A stretch of DNA of 64,000 nucleotides from Pisolithus tinctorius (GCA_024663395.1 JANFAH010000006.1:2418001-2482000), one strand, 5' to 3'; shown: positions 1 to 11,174, counted from the stretch's first letter. Numbers and translations: made by a program. Notes: generated by a model not told the origin, from the letters alone.

Positions 1-2162
1 CGAGGGTCGCGATTGGAGAATCGTAGTATCCCTTCTTCGGCTCGATAACGGTGGCACCCTCATACTGCTCGTCTGTGCCTTCACCTTTGAGAGACGGTAC
101 AACATACCCTTCTTCGTTGGCCTTGCGGAATAATTGGGAAAGAACCTTGATGGACTGTCCACGCGACAACAGGTAATTGAAGGGGACACCAGTAACGCGA
201 GCCATTTCAACGTAGTTCACAAAACACATAAGCTTATCTAGCAACCTTTGTGGGAGGTAAGCATCCTATGTGTCAAACGTTAACCTTGCCATCAATGTGC
301 TATGCATGAATATACCTTCAAGCAGTACACTGCAAGTCGCCGCCTAGACTCCGGAGTCCCAAGTTGCAGCTCTGTAATAACAGAGTGATGCACGTCTTCC
401 TTTTGTTCGCCAAGGAATTTTGCACAGACTGAGTTGAGAGTGTAGCTGCGCAACTTGTGCTCGCGTTGCATAAACTGGAGGACGTCAAGCTGTAAGCGGC
501 CTTCGAGGACGGTGTCCTTGGAATCGCGTTGCCCATAAGCCTTCGAGGAGAAGTGGGTGTCCTTGACTTGCGTCTTGACTCCTAGGACCGATATGAATAA
601 AATGGCGAGCACGCCGTATGAACACAGCTTACCTCTGAGTCTACCAAGATACGGGAATTTGGTCATTTTAAGATGCTTAGCTCTGTCCATGAGGTACGGA
701 AAATCGAAGTTCGTCATGTTGTAGCCAATCACAAGATCTGGGTCCACTTCCTCAATGAAATCCCTCCAAGCCTGCAACATTTCATCTTCGTCTTCGAAAG
801 ATAGTACTTGAGAACCGACGATGTGTGAGCAGCTCTTTAATGTAAAGACATTGCGAATAAACGGCTGGCTCTCGCCTTGACGAGTAACCATATTGGCTAT
901 CTGAATGACGGGGTCGACGTTTGCCTCGGGAAAGATGCCCTTTCGTCCGGCACACTCGATATCGAAACTGAGAATTCGCAACGGGGCGATCTTTTGCCAG
1001 TCTCCTTCTGGAGAGTGAGAGATGAAGGCGTCGTATCTTTCAACACTCGTATTAGCACATAGGAGAGTGAAACGAACATCATCATACCTCATACTCAATT
1101 CAATTTGACAAGTAGACTTTCTCCCCTCCGACACGAGCTTATACTTCCCCGCCGGAATCTCGATCCAGTTCATACCAACCACCTGCGCTGCGTCAGCTCA
1201 CAACGTACTCCTACGAAACGGGACGAACCTTCGTATCAATCATGAAGCGAAGTACATATGGAACATTACTCTCGAACGTGGGATATGGCTGCCCCAATGG
1301 GAAGAAGTCCCGGAATTGACATTCGCCCCTTTCGAATAAACGTGATCACCCAGAACCAAATGTAAGAATGCAACTCTCCAAATTGAAGCAGATACTTATC
1401 TCGGACTTTGGGAAGTGACCTAGCTTCTGATGTCGTGAGCTTCATGAATGGAATCCAATCGTCTCCTCGGTACCCCCAGAGAGAGCGCTTCATAACGATT
1501 TCAATTTTGCGGACATAATTACCCCCCGAGGCTTTCTATTTTGATGACTTTTGTTACCCTATCCGACACTGAAGAACGAGGAACGTACGTTCAGTGCCTC
1601 CGTGAGCGAGCCCGAATCAGATGCATCGAATCCTCGGGGAACGGGTACGTAGAAATAAGGGGGGAAATCTGTTACATTTGCCATGACGCTGTGGCCATCC
1701 TGTCAGTAAGGTCAGCTTTTCGTCTGTCGAAGTACAAGGACAATACCTCGGTCACGCCAAACATCCGCAGTATTATGTTTCCGTTGCTATAATCTGTGCC
1801 CTCCTCAATATCAATCTGCTGGAATACTGTCGTAGGGGTAACATTGAGGAGGCAGCGGCAAGACGCTTCACAGTAATGCTCACTGATAGTATCTCTCTTC
1901 TCATTAATCGGCTTCAATAAAGGACGCGACCAGCAGTCGGCACCTCCTTCGGACACTAAGTATACGTAGGAATTATCGCCACTTTGCCACTTTCAAACTG
2001 AAAACAAAAAGACGTGCCAGCGCCATTCTGTGACTGTTCGATTGTGAGCTGCTCCAAGACATCCGCAAACGACGACTGCTGCGTGGACTGCGACCCCGAT
2101 GGGCCAAGCTTTCTTCTTTTTAAAGATGGCTCCGTGTCCGTCCTAGACCTGACATTGGACAT
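1..2162 (-). CDS. POL3: DNA polymerase delta catalytic subunit, N-terminal half (truncated by window edge)
   Basis: Catalytic subunit of replicative DNA polymerase delta, a nuclear B-family polymerase for lagging-strand synthesis with 3'-5' proofreading. The spliced minus-strand reading gives a Lys/Arg-rich N-terminus (KRRK, a likely nuclear signal), then [38 protein letters not shown], and the exonuclease motifs LSFDIECAG (ExoI) and [13 protein letters not shown] (ExoII). It runs off the window at [13 protein letters not shown], just before the polymerase motif A region, so the polymerase active site lies outside. At least six short introns are seen; one splits ...KRDTIS and FQQIDIEEG. The ATG at 2162 is chosen because it precedes the KRRK stretch; an in-frame ATG at 2237 is the alternative. 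The intron joining the first exon to the WSRPLL exon (about 1950-2000) is the least certain. Confidence 0.95.
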
Positions 2163-2237
2163 TATGTCAGAGACGCGCCGTCTGGAGTGCAAGATTGAAT
2201 ATTGACTTTGTCTGAGTACTTTGCAGACCGGCTCCAT

Positions 2238-2647
2238 TCTTACTTGGCATTGCAGAAGCGAATTTGAGTTAACCGGTGAAGACAGAGCTCGTCGACGCGG
2301 ACAGGTCGAAAGCAGACGTGCGCGGCGAGCACCAAATGCAGGCGCGTCCTGTCGCGTTACGTAACGCCTTTCTCGGTTGTCACGTCATCACATCACACCC
2401 AGCAAACCCCTGAATCAATCCAATGAAGTGAATATTTGAGATCGTCTGTGTACGAGACTGCCATCGGTCTACAGATACATATGTTTAGCAGCCACCCAAT
2501 TTCCGTAACGACGAACAAGCTCGTTCTTCGGTATACCAATTCCACCTTCTAAACCAGAAGTATTGAATCATGGAAACAGTTGTCTAAAACCGTCATGAAC
2601 GAATGAATATTAACCCCCGGAGGAATTGCTTCATGTAGACTGCACTT
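2238..2647. promoter_or_regulatory. POL3 upstream region with 14-bp palindrome and CRE-like site
   Basis: This is the gap between the POL3 start and the end of the phosphomannomutase gene. It holds a perfect 14-bp palindrome at 2354-2367, whose core TTACGTAA is the kind of site bound by bZIP factors. A CRE-like CACGTCA follows at 2381-2387. No open frame of note was seen. Binding is inferred from the motifs alone. Confidence 0.35.
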
Positions 2648-3726
2648 TCAGGAAGAGAGGAACAGTTCGGTGCAAATTCGCATGGTGTCCGCTGAGTTTT
2701 TAACACTGTGTCCGATGGTGCGAGGGTCAGTGAAGATCTCATAGTCATTGCCCCCCTGGATCATACCGTCACTCAGACATTTGTAGGAATCGAGTGCATA
2801 AACCGACCTTGTATGTTTTGTCCCCAAAGAAGTGAATCTCGTCAAACCCTTCTTGCTCTACGAAACGAAGGCAGTATGTCTTATCCCAACCACTCGGAAA
2901 CACGTCAAAAGATATTTGGCCACCGATAGAATATGTTAGTCCATAATCCGCGAACTTCTCTCGTAAGACATTAACGAAAGCGGCTCGTATTTGGTGAATC
3001 TGTGTTCCGATCAGCGCGAATCGTGACCTGAGATATGACTGATCACCTTGTCATAAGCCTCGAATTCGTTGCGTTCATTCACGCTGAAACAGGGTCCAGT
3101 CTCGTTGACGGGTGTCGAAGAAATCGCTTACGTTGCATTGCGGCCTATAGGGCTCACATTGATCATCCCATTGCGGAATTCAACAAACGTTCCTCTGGGT
3201 GTTGCATGAGTGTGCAGATCCCCAAAATCAGTCCAAAAATGCAGACCGTTTGATAGGGATATCCAAGTCCGCAAGGTAGTGGAGGATGAAGTTAACTAGC
3301 TTCTTATATCTCTCCTCGCCAATGTAATTAATGAACGACTGAGAGGCTTGCTTCTTTCCTAGCCTGTACGCAATCAACCCGTTTTCTGCGAAGCCAAAGT
3401 CAAAAAATTCTAGGGCTTTTGGAAACATCAGCAATGGAGATCTCAGTAGGCTGCGATTACGCGAAATGCACCATTAATCCCGTTAACAGACAATTGTTCA
3501 GTGATCTTGACGAGATCGGAGCCGCCAACGAAGCCAATGGCGACTTGATCCTTCAGCTTGCGAAGGAAGTCGACCATCTCTGTAGTGGCCTGTTGTCTGA
3601 GCGTACGGTGTAAGATAATGCAAGTCACCCCGACGGACTGGCTTGCCTTGGGAGCGTGAGTGGGCCATCGACGTCGAAAAGAACCAGCTTTTTCTGGGGA
3701 CGATCAGCGAAATCCGCAGAGACCAT
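2648..3726 (-). CDS. SEC53: Phosphomannomutase
   Basis: Converts mannose-6-phosphate to mannose-1-phosphate for GDP-mannose, feeding N-glycosylation, GPI anchors and O-mannosylation in the cytosol. It belongs to the eukaryotic PMM branch of the HAD superfamily. Visible motifs in order: [11 protein letters not shown] (nucleophile Asp loop DxD), VGGSDLVKI, the cap segment [75 protein letters not shown]. The length after splicing (about 250 residues) matches the family. The start at 3726 gives [13 protein letters not shown]. The first intron is best placed at 3597-3646 with a GC donor (GCAAGC...CAG), giving [16 protein letters not shown], which aligns without a gap to known PMMs. The gene is divergent to VMS1, with 180 bp between starts. 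Confidence 0.95.
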
Positions 3727-3906
3727 CCTTGCGCTTGTCGTATGATGGTCGCGTCTTAGATCTCAGATCTCACTTGAACAGGGACCCGACTAACCAAAGC
3801 GGAACCAAACAGTGGTCGGCTAGATTTCCAAGTCATCATCATCGAGTCATTAGAGTACATACTGATCTTTTGCTTCTAGAGCTCATCCACAACTGAACGA
3901 CACAAG

Positions 3907-6109
3907 ATGTCTCAGAGATTCCACGTCTTTTCACTACCACCAGACTTGCTGGATACCCTAACACCCCGCAACCTGATCACCAACCGGACTCCGAAGCGCG
4001 AACCTTCTCCTCCGCCGGTCACTGCAAAGGAGCAAGCAAGCACAGGTGCAAGGACCTGCAACGTTTGCCTGGGTGCTGCTTTTGCGGATGTCGACGAACA
4101 ACGCTCCCATTTCCATTCGGATTGGCATCGATACAACGTGAAGATACGTCTCAAGGGCGGAAACCCTGTTTCGGAATCGGTCTTTGCACAACTGGTAGAG
4201 GGTAACTACTGCTGATGTTGGTTTGCTGCGCGCCCTGACGCTCTCGATGGCAACAGGCTTGGAGGACTCCCTGTCGGGGTCTGCATCAGATGACGAAAGC
4301 GCAGAGGAATCCGATGCAGTGGATACACTCGTCACTAGGGTCAGGCGCAATGTCCTATCTGATAATCCGGAAGAAGGCACACCAAAGGTTCCCATTTCCG
4401 CAGTAATCTGGTTTCACTCGCCGCCCGCTACACAGATCGGCACCTACAGGATGCTTTTCCCACTTGAAACGCCACCTTCAGCTTATTTGTCTGAGCTAAA
4501 GGAAATGCAAACGCCGATTGAGGGTGGGAGGAAGTGGGCCATGTTCATGGTCGCAGGTGGCCACTTCGCAGGAGCTATCGTTCGCGTAAGCCGTGCCGCA
4601 GAAGAAGAGGCACTAGCGCCTGTGAATGCTAGAAAGAAGCCGCCGAAACCTAAGCCCGAGACTCTAGTAATAAAGCATAAGACATTCCATCGATACACCA
4701 GTAAGTGGTCACCACGCGATGTTGAGTTTGAGATCTCATTTTTGGAACAGCGCGTCGGAAGCAGGGCGGGTCACAATCGATCAATGACAACGCGAAAGGC
4801 GCAGCCATCAGTGCTGGCGCCATTTTACGTCGGTACGGAGAACAAGCGCTACGTGACGTGAGTGGTCGGGTAGCTGGTGGCGTGCATGAATACTAAATCC
4901 AACTCCTAGGACATACGTAGTCTATTGCAGGACTGGGCGGAAGACATTCACGATTGTGAACGGATATGGATTCGAGCAAGCGTATCGAATAGGCGTATAT
5001 TTCTCGATTACGAAGGTTGCGTCATCAATAAAGGTGGGTAGTACTGTCACGAACTTCTTATCGATACAACACATTTACATTACTTGCAGGTGATGACAGA
5101 CTGCGAACGTTCCCGTTCCCGACACGGCGTCCGGTAAGTCTCCTCGTGTTGCACGTGCCTGCAACATCTCTTCACTGCCCAATAGACTCAATCCGAGCTG
5201 TCGCGGTGCCTTTTAGAGCTCACCCAGGTCAAGATTTCACACTTTACGGAAGAAGACCTCCGTGCACAGGATGAAGCGTTCCTCGCTTCCCTCCCAAGGC
5301 CAAAGCCGCAACCAACGCCCGTTTCGACTGCAGACATCGAGAAGCCAAAACCTCAACGCTTGACGAAAGAGGAAGAGATATACCGTGAAAAGTGGTCTCG
5401 CCTCCTCGACATGATAACCAAGGGTCGCCTCGACCCCCTAAAATCATTCTGGGAACGGGAAGCCGAATCAATCGGCGGCGTCAACGTGGCTATACCAGAA
5501 TGGATAGGCGACCGGCGTGCCTCTCTTCTGCAAGTTGCTGCGCAGTCCGGACACGAAGAAATAGTCCGTTGGCTGCTCTACGACCTGCGTGCTGACCCAA
5601 CGGTCTCTGTTTCGGCTAGATGGACCAAAGCGGATGATGCTGGCGGTGATTCGGATACCTCAGATGTGCCAAGCTCACGCCGAACCGCCTATGATTTAGC
5701 ACGGTCTCGTGCTGTCCGTGACGTGCTGCGTCGCTGTGCAGCCGACCACCCTGATTGGTGGGATTGGTTTGGTGCGGCACGAGTGCCTAGTGGCCTTAGC
5801 AAGGAAAAAGAAGAGGAGCGTGATGATAAACGGAAACAAAGGAGAAAGGGCTTGAAAGAAAGGATGCGTGAGCGCGATGAAATGCTACGGTCAAAGGCAG
5901 CTGAGGAAGCATCTGAGGTAACGACCCCTGAACCCCTGGAAACCCACCAAGAATCTCGTGGTGGCCCTCAAAGGTTGGGAGGGTCCTCTGGACGTGCAGA
6001 TGGAATAATTGGCCTTACTTCAGAGATGAGGGCAAAAGTGGAAAGAGAGAGGAGAGCCCGAGCAGCTGAAGCACGCCTTGCCCTCTTGAGTGGTCAGGCG
6101 AGGAGGTAG
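3907..6109 (+). CDS. VMS1: Vms1/ANKZF1 ribosome-associated peptidyl-tRNA endonuclease
   Basis: Releases nascent chains from stalled 60S subunits by cutting the peptidyl-tRNA CCA end, and binds Cdc48/p97. Residues about 55-85 hold the C2H2-type finger CNVCLGAAF...HSDWH. Next come the VLRF1 domain (KWAMFMVAGGHFAGAIVR; RRKQGGSQSINDNAKGA, containing the catalytic Gln region GGSQ), ankyrin-type sequence (LLQVAAQSGHEEIVRWLL), a long charged coiled coil, and a C-terminal VIM helix (RERRARAAEARLALL) of the p97-binding type. An intron beginning right after FHRYT (GTAAGTGG, about 4702) must be removed to read the GGSQ exon, and others lie near 4861, 5035 and 5133. The ATG at 3907 is the first in the gene. 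All functional parts are present, so the gene looks intact. Confidence 0.95.
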
Positions 6110-6384
6110 ACTGCACATTACGTGTCCCAAAAATTCCGCCTAGATTGCTTAGTCAGCACCTCACCATGATCGATGAAGAACCTATGAGAAAAATTCCAAT
6201 GGAGGAGACTTGTGGATTGCAGATCAAGCAAAGTAGTGGTGAGTGTCACAGTTGTTCTTTACCTTGTGATGGATCAGGACTGCTCAACTTCAACAGTTCT
6301 AGAACTTGAGTACATATAAAAATGTGTCTGAAGGTAACCAATCATAGTGAATAGTAAGGAGTGCAACCTTAACCTCACTGCTTA

Positions 6385-6870
6385 TGTTGGAGATTTATTC
6401 TCCCCTGTGTTTTGTTCTTTTTGGTGTGATGTTTACCTCATTACATAATCACCCTGGAGCATATACTTTGTACACTTTTCCTCCAAGTTAGACCTTCCAC
6501 TTAGTTGGCACCTTGCAAACATGTTTCCAGCTGTTTGCACCACTGCACTTTCTTTTTCTCTGAGTACAGTGCTTTGCAGATCATTATTATAGCAGCCATT
6601 TTATCCAGCTCAATCAGAGTTTGCATTGGAGTCATTTGAAGCCATACCCTGTAATCAAGGAAGGCAATGAGCATCAGCACAAACATTTAAATTTCAAGTG
6701 TTGCTTCTGATAGCTGTATTGAAAGGGTGCTATAGGCAGCCCCAGTAGTGACTCAACTACTGAGGGAACAACAAAGAAAACTACTGTAAAATGTGCACTT
6801 TAAGCACTTACATAAGCAAGTAAACATCACACCTAAGTCAAGTAAACCCAGGGAGAATATATCTCCAACA
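6385..6870. repeat. Inverted-repeat element with ~54-bp terminal inverted repeats
   Basis: The left arm (about 6385-6438) and right arm (about 6817-6870) are inverted copies at roughly 80 % identity. Both start TGTTGGAGAT and share TTCTCCC and GGTGTGATGTTTAC. The outer ends read TG...CA. The first 17 bases of each arm are themselves nearly palindromic. No matching 5-bp target-site duplication is visible (GCTTA left, AACAT right) and no transposase or reverse transcriptase is encoded in the 486 bp. It could be a decayed MITE or two opposed LTR ends. Confidence 0.6.
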
Positions 6871-6932
6871 AACATGCCACAGAAAATCAAATCAACTGTT
6901 AAATTCTTTTGAACTTCACATTTGCAATTTAG

Positions 6933-6983
6933 TTAGGGTTCAGTTGGGTTTAGGGTTGTGAAGCCATGTATTCAGTTAGGGTT
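6933..6983 (+). repeat. Three telomere-type TTAGGGTT motifs
   Basis: TTAGGGTT occurs at 6933-6940, 6949-6956 and 6976-6983, within 51 bases and about 200 bp upstream of the zinc-finger gene start. TTAGGG is the usual fungal telomere unit and the core of telo-box sites. The copies are not in perfect tandem, so this is not a telomere end. It may be a cluster of binding sites, or chance in a T/G-rich tract. Confidence 0.4.
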
Positions 6984-7174
6984 GAAGGGGGCTTTGAAAT
7001 TTGAGGATGGAGTTTTGCCATTGGTTTGGAGTGGAGTTTGAAATCCTCCAGTATGTCTGAAGGGTCATAACAGTGCCAAACATTTGCATCAACATCACAT
7101 GCATATTCTTTGTATTTGTTTGGTAAATTGCTCCACTCTTTTCTCCTTCTTACCATCTATCTTTCATGGGCTAG

Positions 7175-8321
7175 ATGTCAACATCCACTGAGGTACTGGT
7201 AGAACCCTTGAGGTTCTTACTATCTAGGGATGAGTTGCTTGCTCTTGCATGTAATGCAATCAAGCCTACACCCTGTGAGTGGGAGGGTTGTCAGATAGTA
7301 TTAAATAGCTGGCAAACATTGTTAAAGGTAATTGCCTTCATTTACTTGTAAGGAGGCTCCTACCTCCTTGATAGCCCAAAGTAATCCTGCAGCCCATGCA
7401 TGGCAGGATTGGTGCTTTGCATCAGCTGCAGGATTGCTTAAGGCTTTCAAGGAGAAGTGGTGCTCTTTGATGGATCTTCAGACAGTGACTGACATTTGAT
7501 GCTTGCTTTTAGCACCTGCTGAGGCACTGTGCTTATGTTTCACAGCAGGTGAATGTGGATGCCATTTTCTGGGAGTTGTGTTTTGGATGTTGACTAAGTT
7601 GTGCAGGATGGGATGTATCACTGCAAGTTTTCTCGTTGTGCAGGTCGACTTCATAGCTCGCGACATGCACTTAAATCACATGTAGAACTGAGCCACCTCT
7701 CGCGTGTTTCACTGCCATGTCCAATCCAAGGTGTGTGGTGGTGGTCAGTTCTTGTTATTTGCTGCATAATTACACCGTATTTCAGGCTGTAATGCAGAGT
7801 TTGTTCGTGTACCACTGCTAGAAACTCATTTTGAAGAGGTCCATCGCAAAGATTTTGGTGATCACGTCCCTGCGCATGCAATCGTTCATCAAGCTACCCC
7901 TGCAATACCTACCACTCTTGTCCCACCACTGCCACCCTTATCCCTCGTCGTCCCTTCGTATACCATGATGGTTTCCGTGACCTGCTCCAAGCGTCGCGCA
8001 GGCCAGACATCGTTGAACGGCACGAGCCGACTTCCTCGGAAGTGGAGTAGGCTGAATGCCCAAGACGACTCGGACGAGGATGAAAACCACAATGATATTG
8101 TTTTCAATGATCTTCCATCCGTCCAACTTCGCAAGGGGTCTGTGGATCCAGTTACGGTGGAAGTGAGCAAAAAATCACTCGACGTCCATGCTCAGCTATC
8201 ACGACCGCAACCCGTTATTTCTCCACCCATCTCCACGGATGATGTGCCCGACAGCATACTGTATCCGACTTTCTCTCGCAGGGTGGACAAACTCGTTGCG
8301 GATGGGATTCTGAAGAGGTAG
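7175..8321 (+). CDS. Three-finger C2H2 zinc-finger protein, probable nucleic-acid-binding regulator
   Basis: The spliced model has exons at 7175-7327, 7513-7548, 7607-7730 and 7786-8321, giving 282 residues with all phases consistent. Finger 1 spans exons 1 and 2 (CEWEGC...LLKHLLRHC; C-x4-C-x12-H-x3-H). Finger 2 is CKFSRC...ALKSHVELSH. Finger 3 is CPIQGC...LLETHFEEVH and is split by the intron at 7731-7785. The C-terminal half is low-complexity, with an acidic patch (DDSDEDENHND). The wide C-x4-C spacing resembles GLI/Zap1-type fingers, but I do not recognise a named orthologue. Exons 1 and 2 lie in a CpG-free tract while the rest is CpG-rich, so the 5' part has had a different mutational history. 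The start is the only ATG that leads into finger 1. Confidence 0.75.
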
Positions 8322-8722
8322 AGGAAATTCACTTAGAGTCGTAAAGTTAATTCAATCGTCGCATGTTGCTTTCGTGGTTTTCGTACTTTTACCCCTCGGC
8401 AATAATTGCATTGTACTGTTTAAAAATACCGACGTGTGTTTTCACCATAGCGATGTGCATGGGTCCTTCAAGTGCGCTACCTCAGTTAGGCGCTGACTAG
8501 CGCCCAAAGAGCTTGGGGACACCCATACATCTTTGCCAATTCTCAGGAGAACACTCTTCCGACACTAGCGTGTTAAACTCAGGAGACCCACAGCAGTTCC
8601 ACTGCAGAGGTAGATGCCTTGCGTGTCACAGGTGATTGCATACAATGCTATAGCGACGAAGGAAACATAAATCCCAAAAGCTGTCATAGTGCATGTAATT
8701 CTTTCGTAGGTACACAATATTT
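8322..8722. other. Intergenic region
   Basis: This lies between the 3' ends of two convergent genes (zinc finger and eL30). I see no conserved coding or RNA signal in it. Confidence 0.6.
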
Positions 8723-9221
8723 TCATGCAGCGTTCCCTTCAGCGAAGGTCAGCAAGTCCGAGTCACCTGGGTCGGTGATGGTCATGACGCTACAAGACTT
8801 GGATCAGCCGAAGCATAGTGACCAAATCAGACTATCCACTCACCCGACACGGAAAAGTTTTCCAGCAGCAGTGCCAAGAGCGACGTTCGTGCCGCTGAAG
8901 TGGTGCACGGACGTCTTGGACAACATGGCATAGTACTCGAGCTCGGATTTACGCAAAGGAGGGCAGTTACCAGCGATCAAGACCAGCTTGGCTGTTTAAG
9001 AAAGGGTGGCAACGAAAACCATAGTTAGCCAAGGGACCTTCTCAGCCTCACGCTCCAGTCCCCGTGAGTACGAAGACAAGGTGCTCACCCTTTCCACTGC
9101 GCATCTGCTTCAATGCAGATTTGTATCCGAGTGTGTACTTGCCCGATTTCACGACGAGAGCGAGGCGGGATGCAATGGACTCGCTGTTTTTAGCGGCTTT
9201 TGTCTTGCTTGCGGGTGCCAT
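8723..9221 (-). CDS. RPL30: Ribosomal protein eL30
   Basis: A component of the large cytosolic ribosomal subunit, about 110 residues, of the L7Ae-like fold. Three exons read [45 protein letters not shown], then [46 protein letters not shown] and the end [19 protein letters not shown]. The [10 protein letters not shown] and GTAxGKxFRV motifs are diagnostic for eL30. The ATG at 9221 gives the family's usual N-terminus. Introns lie between KSGK... and AKLV... and after FRVG. The yeast gene is known for intron-based autoregulation; whether that happens here cannot be seen. Confidence 0.96.
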
Positions 9222-9429
9222 TGATGATTTTTTTAAGTCGTGAAACTTGACGGGCGTAGGTCTTGACTTGCCTTGACGATGATCAGAAATTGCGCGTTGA
9301 CCGCCAGGCGCGCCAAGGACATACTGTACAGTTTTACAAGTTTCGAACTCAGCACACCCCCCTAACAGCGGTCGAGGGAATTATTAGTCCCTGGTTCGCA
9401 AACTACATAGAGATACAGTTTAAATCTGA

Positions 9430-11174
9430 TCAAAACAATGCAGGGGACATTCCTATGATAGCGTGTGGGCCCCTCTCATCATAATCGGGCTTTGACACAA
9501 AGCTTTTCAATTGGGAATCGTTGAAAACAATCTGGTCGAATGAATGGTTCGTCAGTCGTCGCCTGAGTAAGCCTTTACTCCTTACCTTGGCGACAATGCT
9601 TGTCCCAAGGAATGTAGCTAAACGATCACCCTTTTCTCTGAACTCCGCAAAGTATTCAGGAACATTTACAACGCGGATTGATCGTGGTTGCAGTTCCGTT
9701 TGTTGTTCAGGATTACTCAAGATGTAAGGCGACAGTCGGGACTGCAGTGCTACGCCGATACCTAGCAACTCGAATTAAAATAAATGTAAGGGAAACTCTC
9801 GTTGTAAAACGTACCCTTTACATGGTTCCCGAGATCACCAGTGACAAATAACCCCTGCCAGATGGCCTGCCTTTGATCAACTTCTGCCTGCCTCACAGCC
9901 AGTCCAACGGCATCTTGCAGGGGGAGCGGTTGGTCCTGTGTATCATCTACTGGGACTTGTTGTATGGGTTTCAGTAAAGTTGGATCAAACAGTGGTTCAC
10001 AGAAGCGATGCCGCTCCTTCCCCACTGTTATCGAATGTCCACGGAACTCTACTGTGACGAGGTCAAGAGCCTCTATTTCCCTTGCTCGTGCCTGTTCGGC
10101 GGCGGATGCTTTTGCAGTAGCCTTCTTCTTCATTCCAGTTTCAATGACAGCCTTCTCCTTCCCAGCCACTAAAACTGCAGCAATGTCGGTAACACCCTCG
10201 TCTTCAGGTACATCGGCTGTTTGCCCATCAGACGGGACGCGGACCAGACCCTCCTTCCATATGTGCTGCACAAAGTCTACTAGGAATTGTTGGGCAGTTT
10301 GGGGGTCGCAAGGGGAATCTGATGGCGAAGCAGCAGCCATGACTGACTGATTGGAGCGGAAGATGTTGGCAAGGTAGTTTTCGCAGTCTCGTATGCCTAT
10401 CGATGTCGAAGTGCGAGTGTTTTGCAGAATGAAGCCCTCGTAAATGGGGGAAATATCCGACTGCTCATACCCAATGTCCACTACGACACCGCTGAGCAGT
10501 CCGGTCGCGTAGATCTGTGCCATTGGACGCTCGAGGACTGCAAACCCAGCCACATTAAACCGTTCGAAGAACAGCTGACACACTTGCTCGAGGAAGTCTC
10601 GCGACAGGCCGGCTGGCATCGAAAGTATGACTGGTGATTCGTTTTGAGTGCGTTTGATCTGAAATTGGTTAAAAATGACGTATTTCCTGGAAGTGAAGCA
10701 GATGGAAGAGGAGTTGTATAGTCCAGCGTGTAAAGGGCATACCAGAGCGCCTCTGCCTGCGTCCAGTCGCGAACATCTCCATCGGCAAATGGCCACGAGA
10801 TTAGGATGTCCTGCCCTGTTGCCAAAGCCTCGTCCAGTTGGGTACCAACGAGGTAATCGTTGACCTTGGCAGCTGGGTTAGGATGATAGGGCAGGCGGCT
10901 GAGAGAGGATGATAGACGCGAGATATCGGGATCGTTCGAGAGCTGCTTTCCATTGGTGTCAGCACCGTTTGATGGTTCTCCCGTAACCTGTCGAAATCCA
11001 ACGCGTGCCAATATCTCCTGTGGCCAGGTGGTATATGAGGGCCAGGATGTCAGGTAACAGAGACATACTGACTACGGCCGGTGCCTTGAGTAGTTCATGA
11101 ATTCCCAGACCTGCTCGTATCGTGGTCCTCCCAGTTTCGATGATGAGTATGGAGGAGTCTCTGAAGGAGGCCAT
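9430..11174 (-). CDS. ARP9: Arp9-like actin-related protein of SWI/SNF-RSC remodellers
   Basis: An actin-related protein that forms part of the HSA-binding module of SWI/SNF-type chromatin remodellers in the nucleus. The N-terminus SSILIIETGRTTIRAGLG is the diverged actin phosphate-1 loop. Later segments are KYVIFNQFQIKRTQNESPVILS, FFERFNVAGFAVLERPMAQIYATG, VVVDIGYEQSDISPIYEGF (phosphate-2-like) and a C-terminal YDERGPHAI. A Lys/Ala-rich insertion (KKKATAKASAAEQARAREIE) lies in the middle. Introns follow KAPA, EALW and NHVKG. A 54-nt intron at 9532-9585 is a multiple of three with no stop, so its retention would add 18 residues. The gene is divergent to ERG7, with 151 bp between starts. Assignment to Arp9 rather than Arp7 rests on remembered similarity. 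Confidence 0.85.

Larger units (their letters stand above)
6173..7633. other. CpG-free tract A
   Basis: No CG dinucleotide occurs between 6172 and 7634 (1461 bases), while both flanks are CpG-rich. TG and CA dinucleotides are abundant, as expected when methylated CpG decays by deamination. The tract covers the DNA downstream of VMS1, an inverted-repeat element, TTAGGGTT motifs, the promoter and the first two exons plus the start of the third exon of the zinc-finger gene. The CpG count was made by reading; the methylation origin is inferred. Confidence 0.9.

Noticed and set aside
3597..3628. A 32-nt GT-AG intron in phosphomannomutase
   Set aside because: Too short for a normal intron and leaves extra residues; the 50-nt GC-AG intron fits the family alignment.
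6385..6870. Solo LTR of a Ty1/copia element
   Set aside because: The TG...CA ends fit, but the long internal inverted arms do not, and no target-site duplication is visible.
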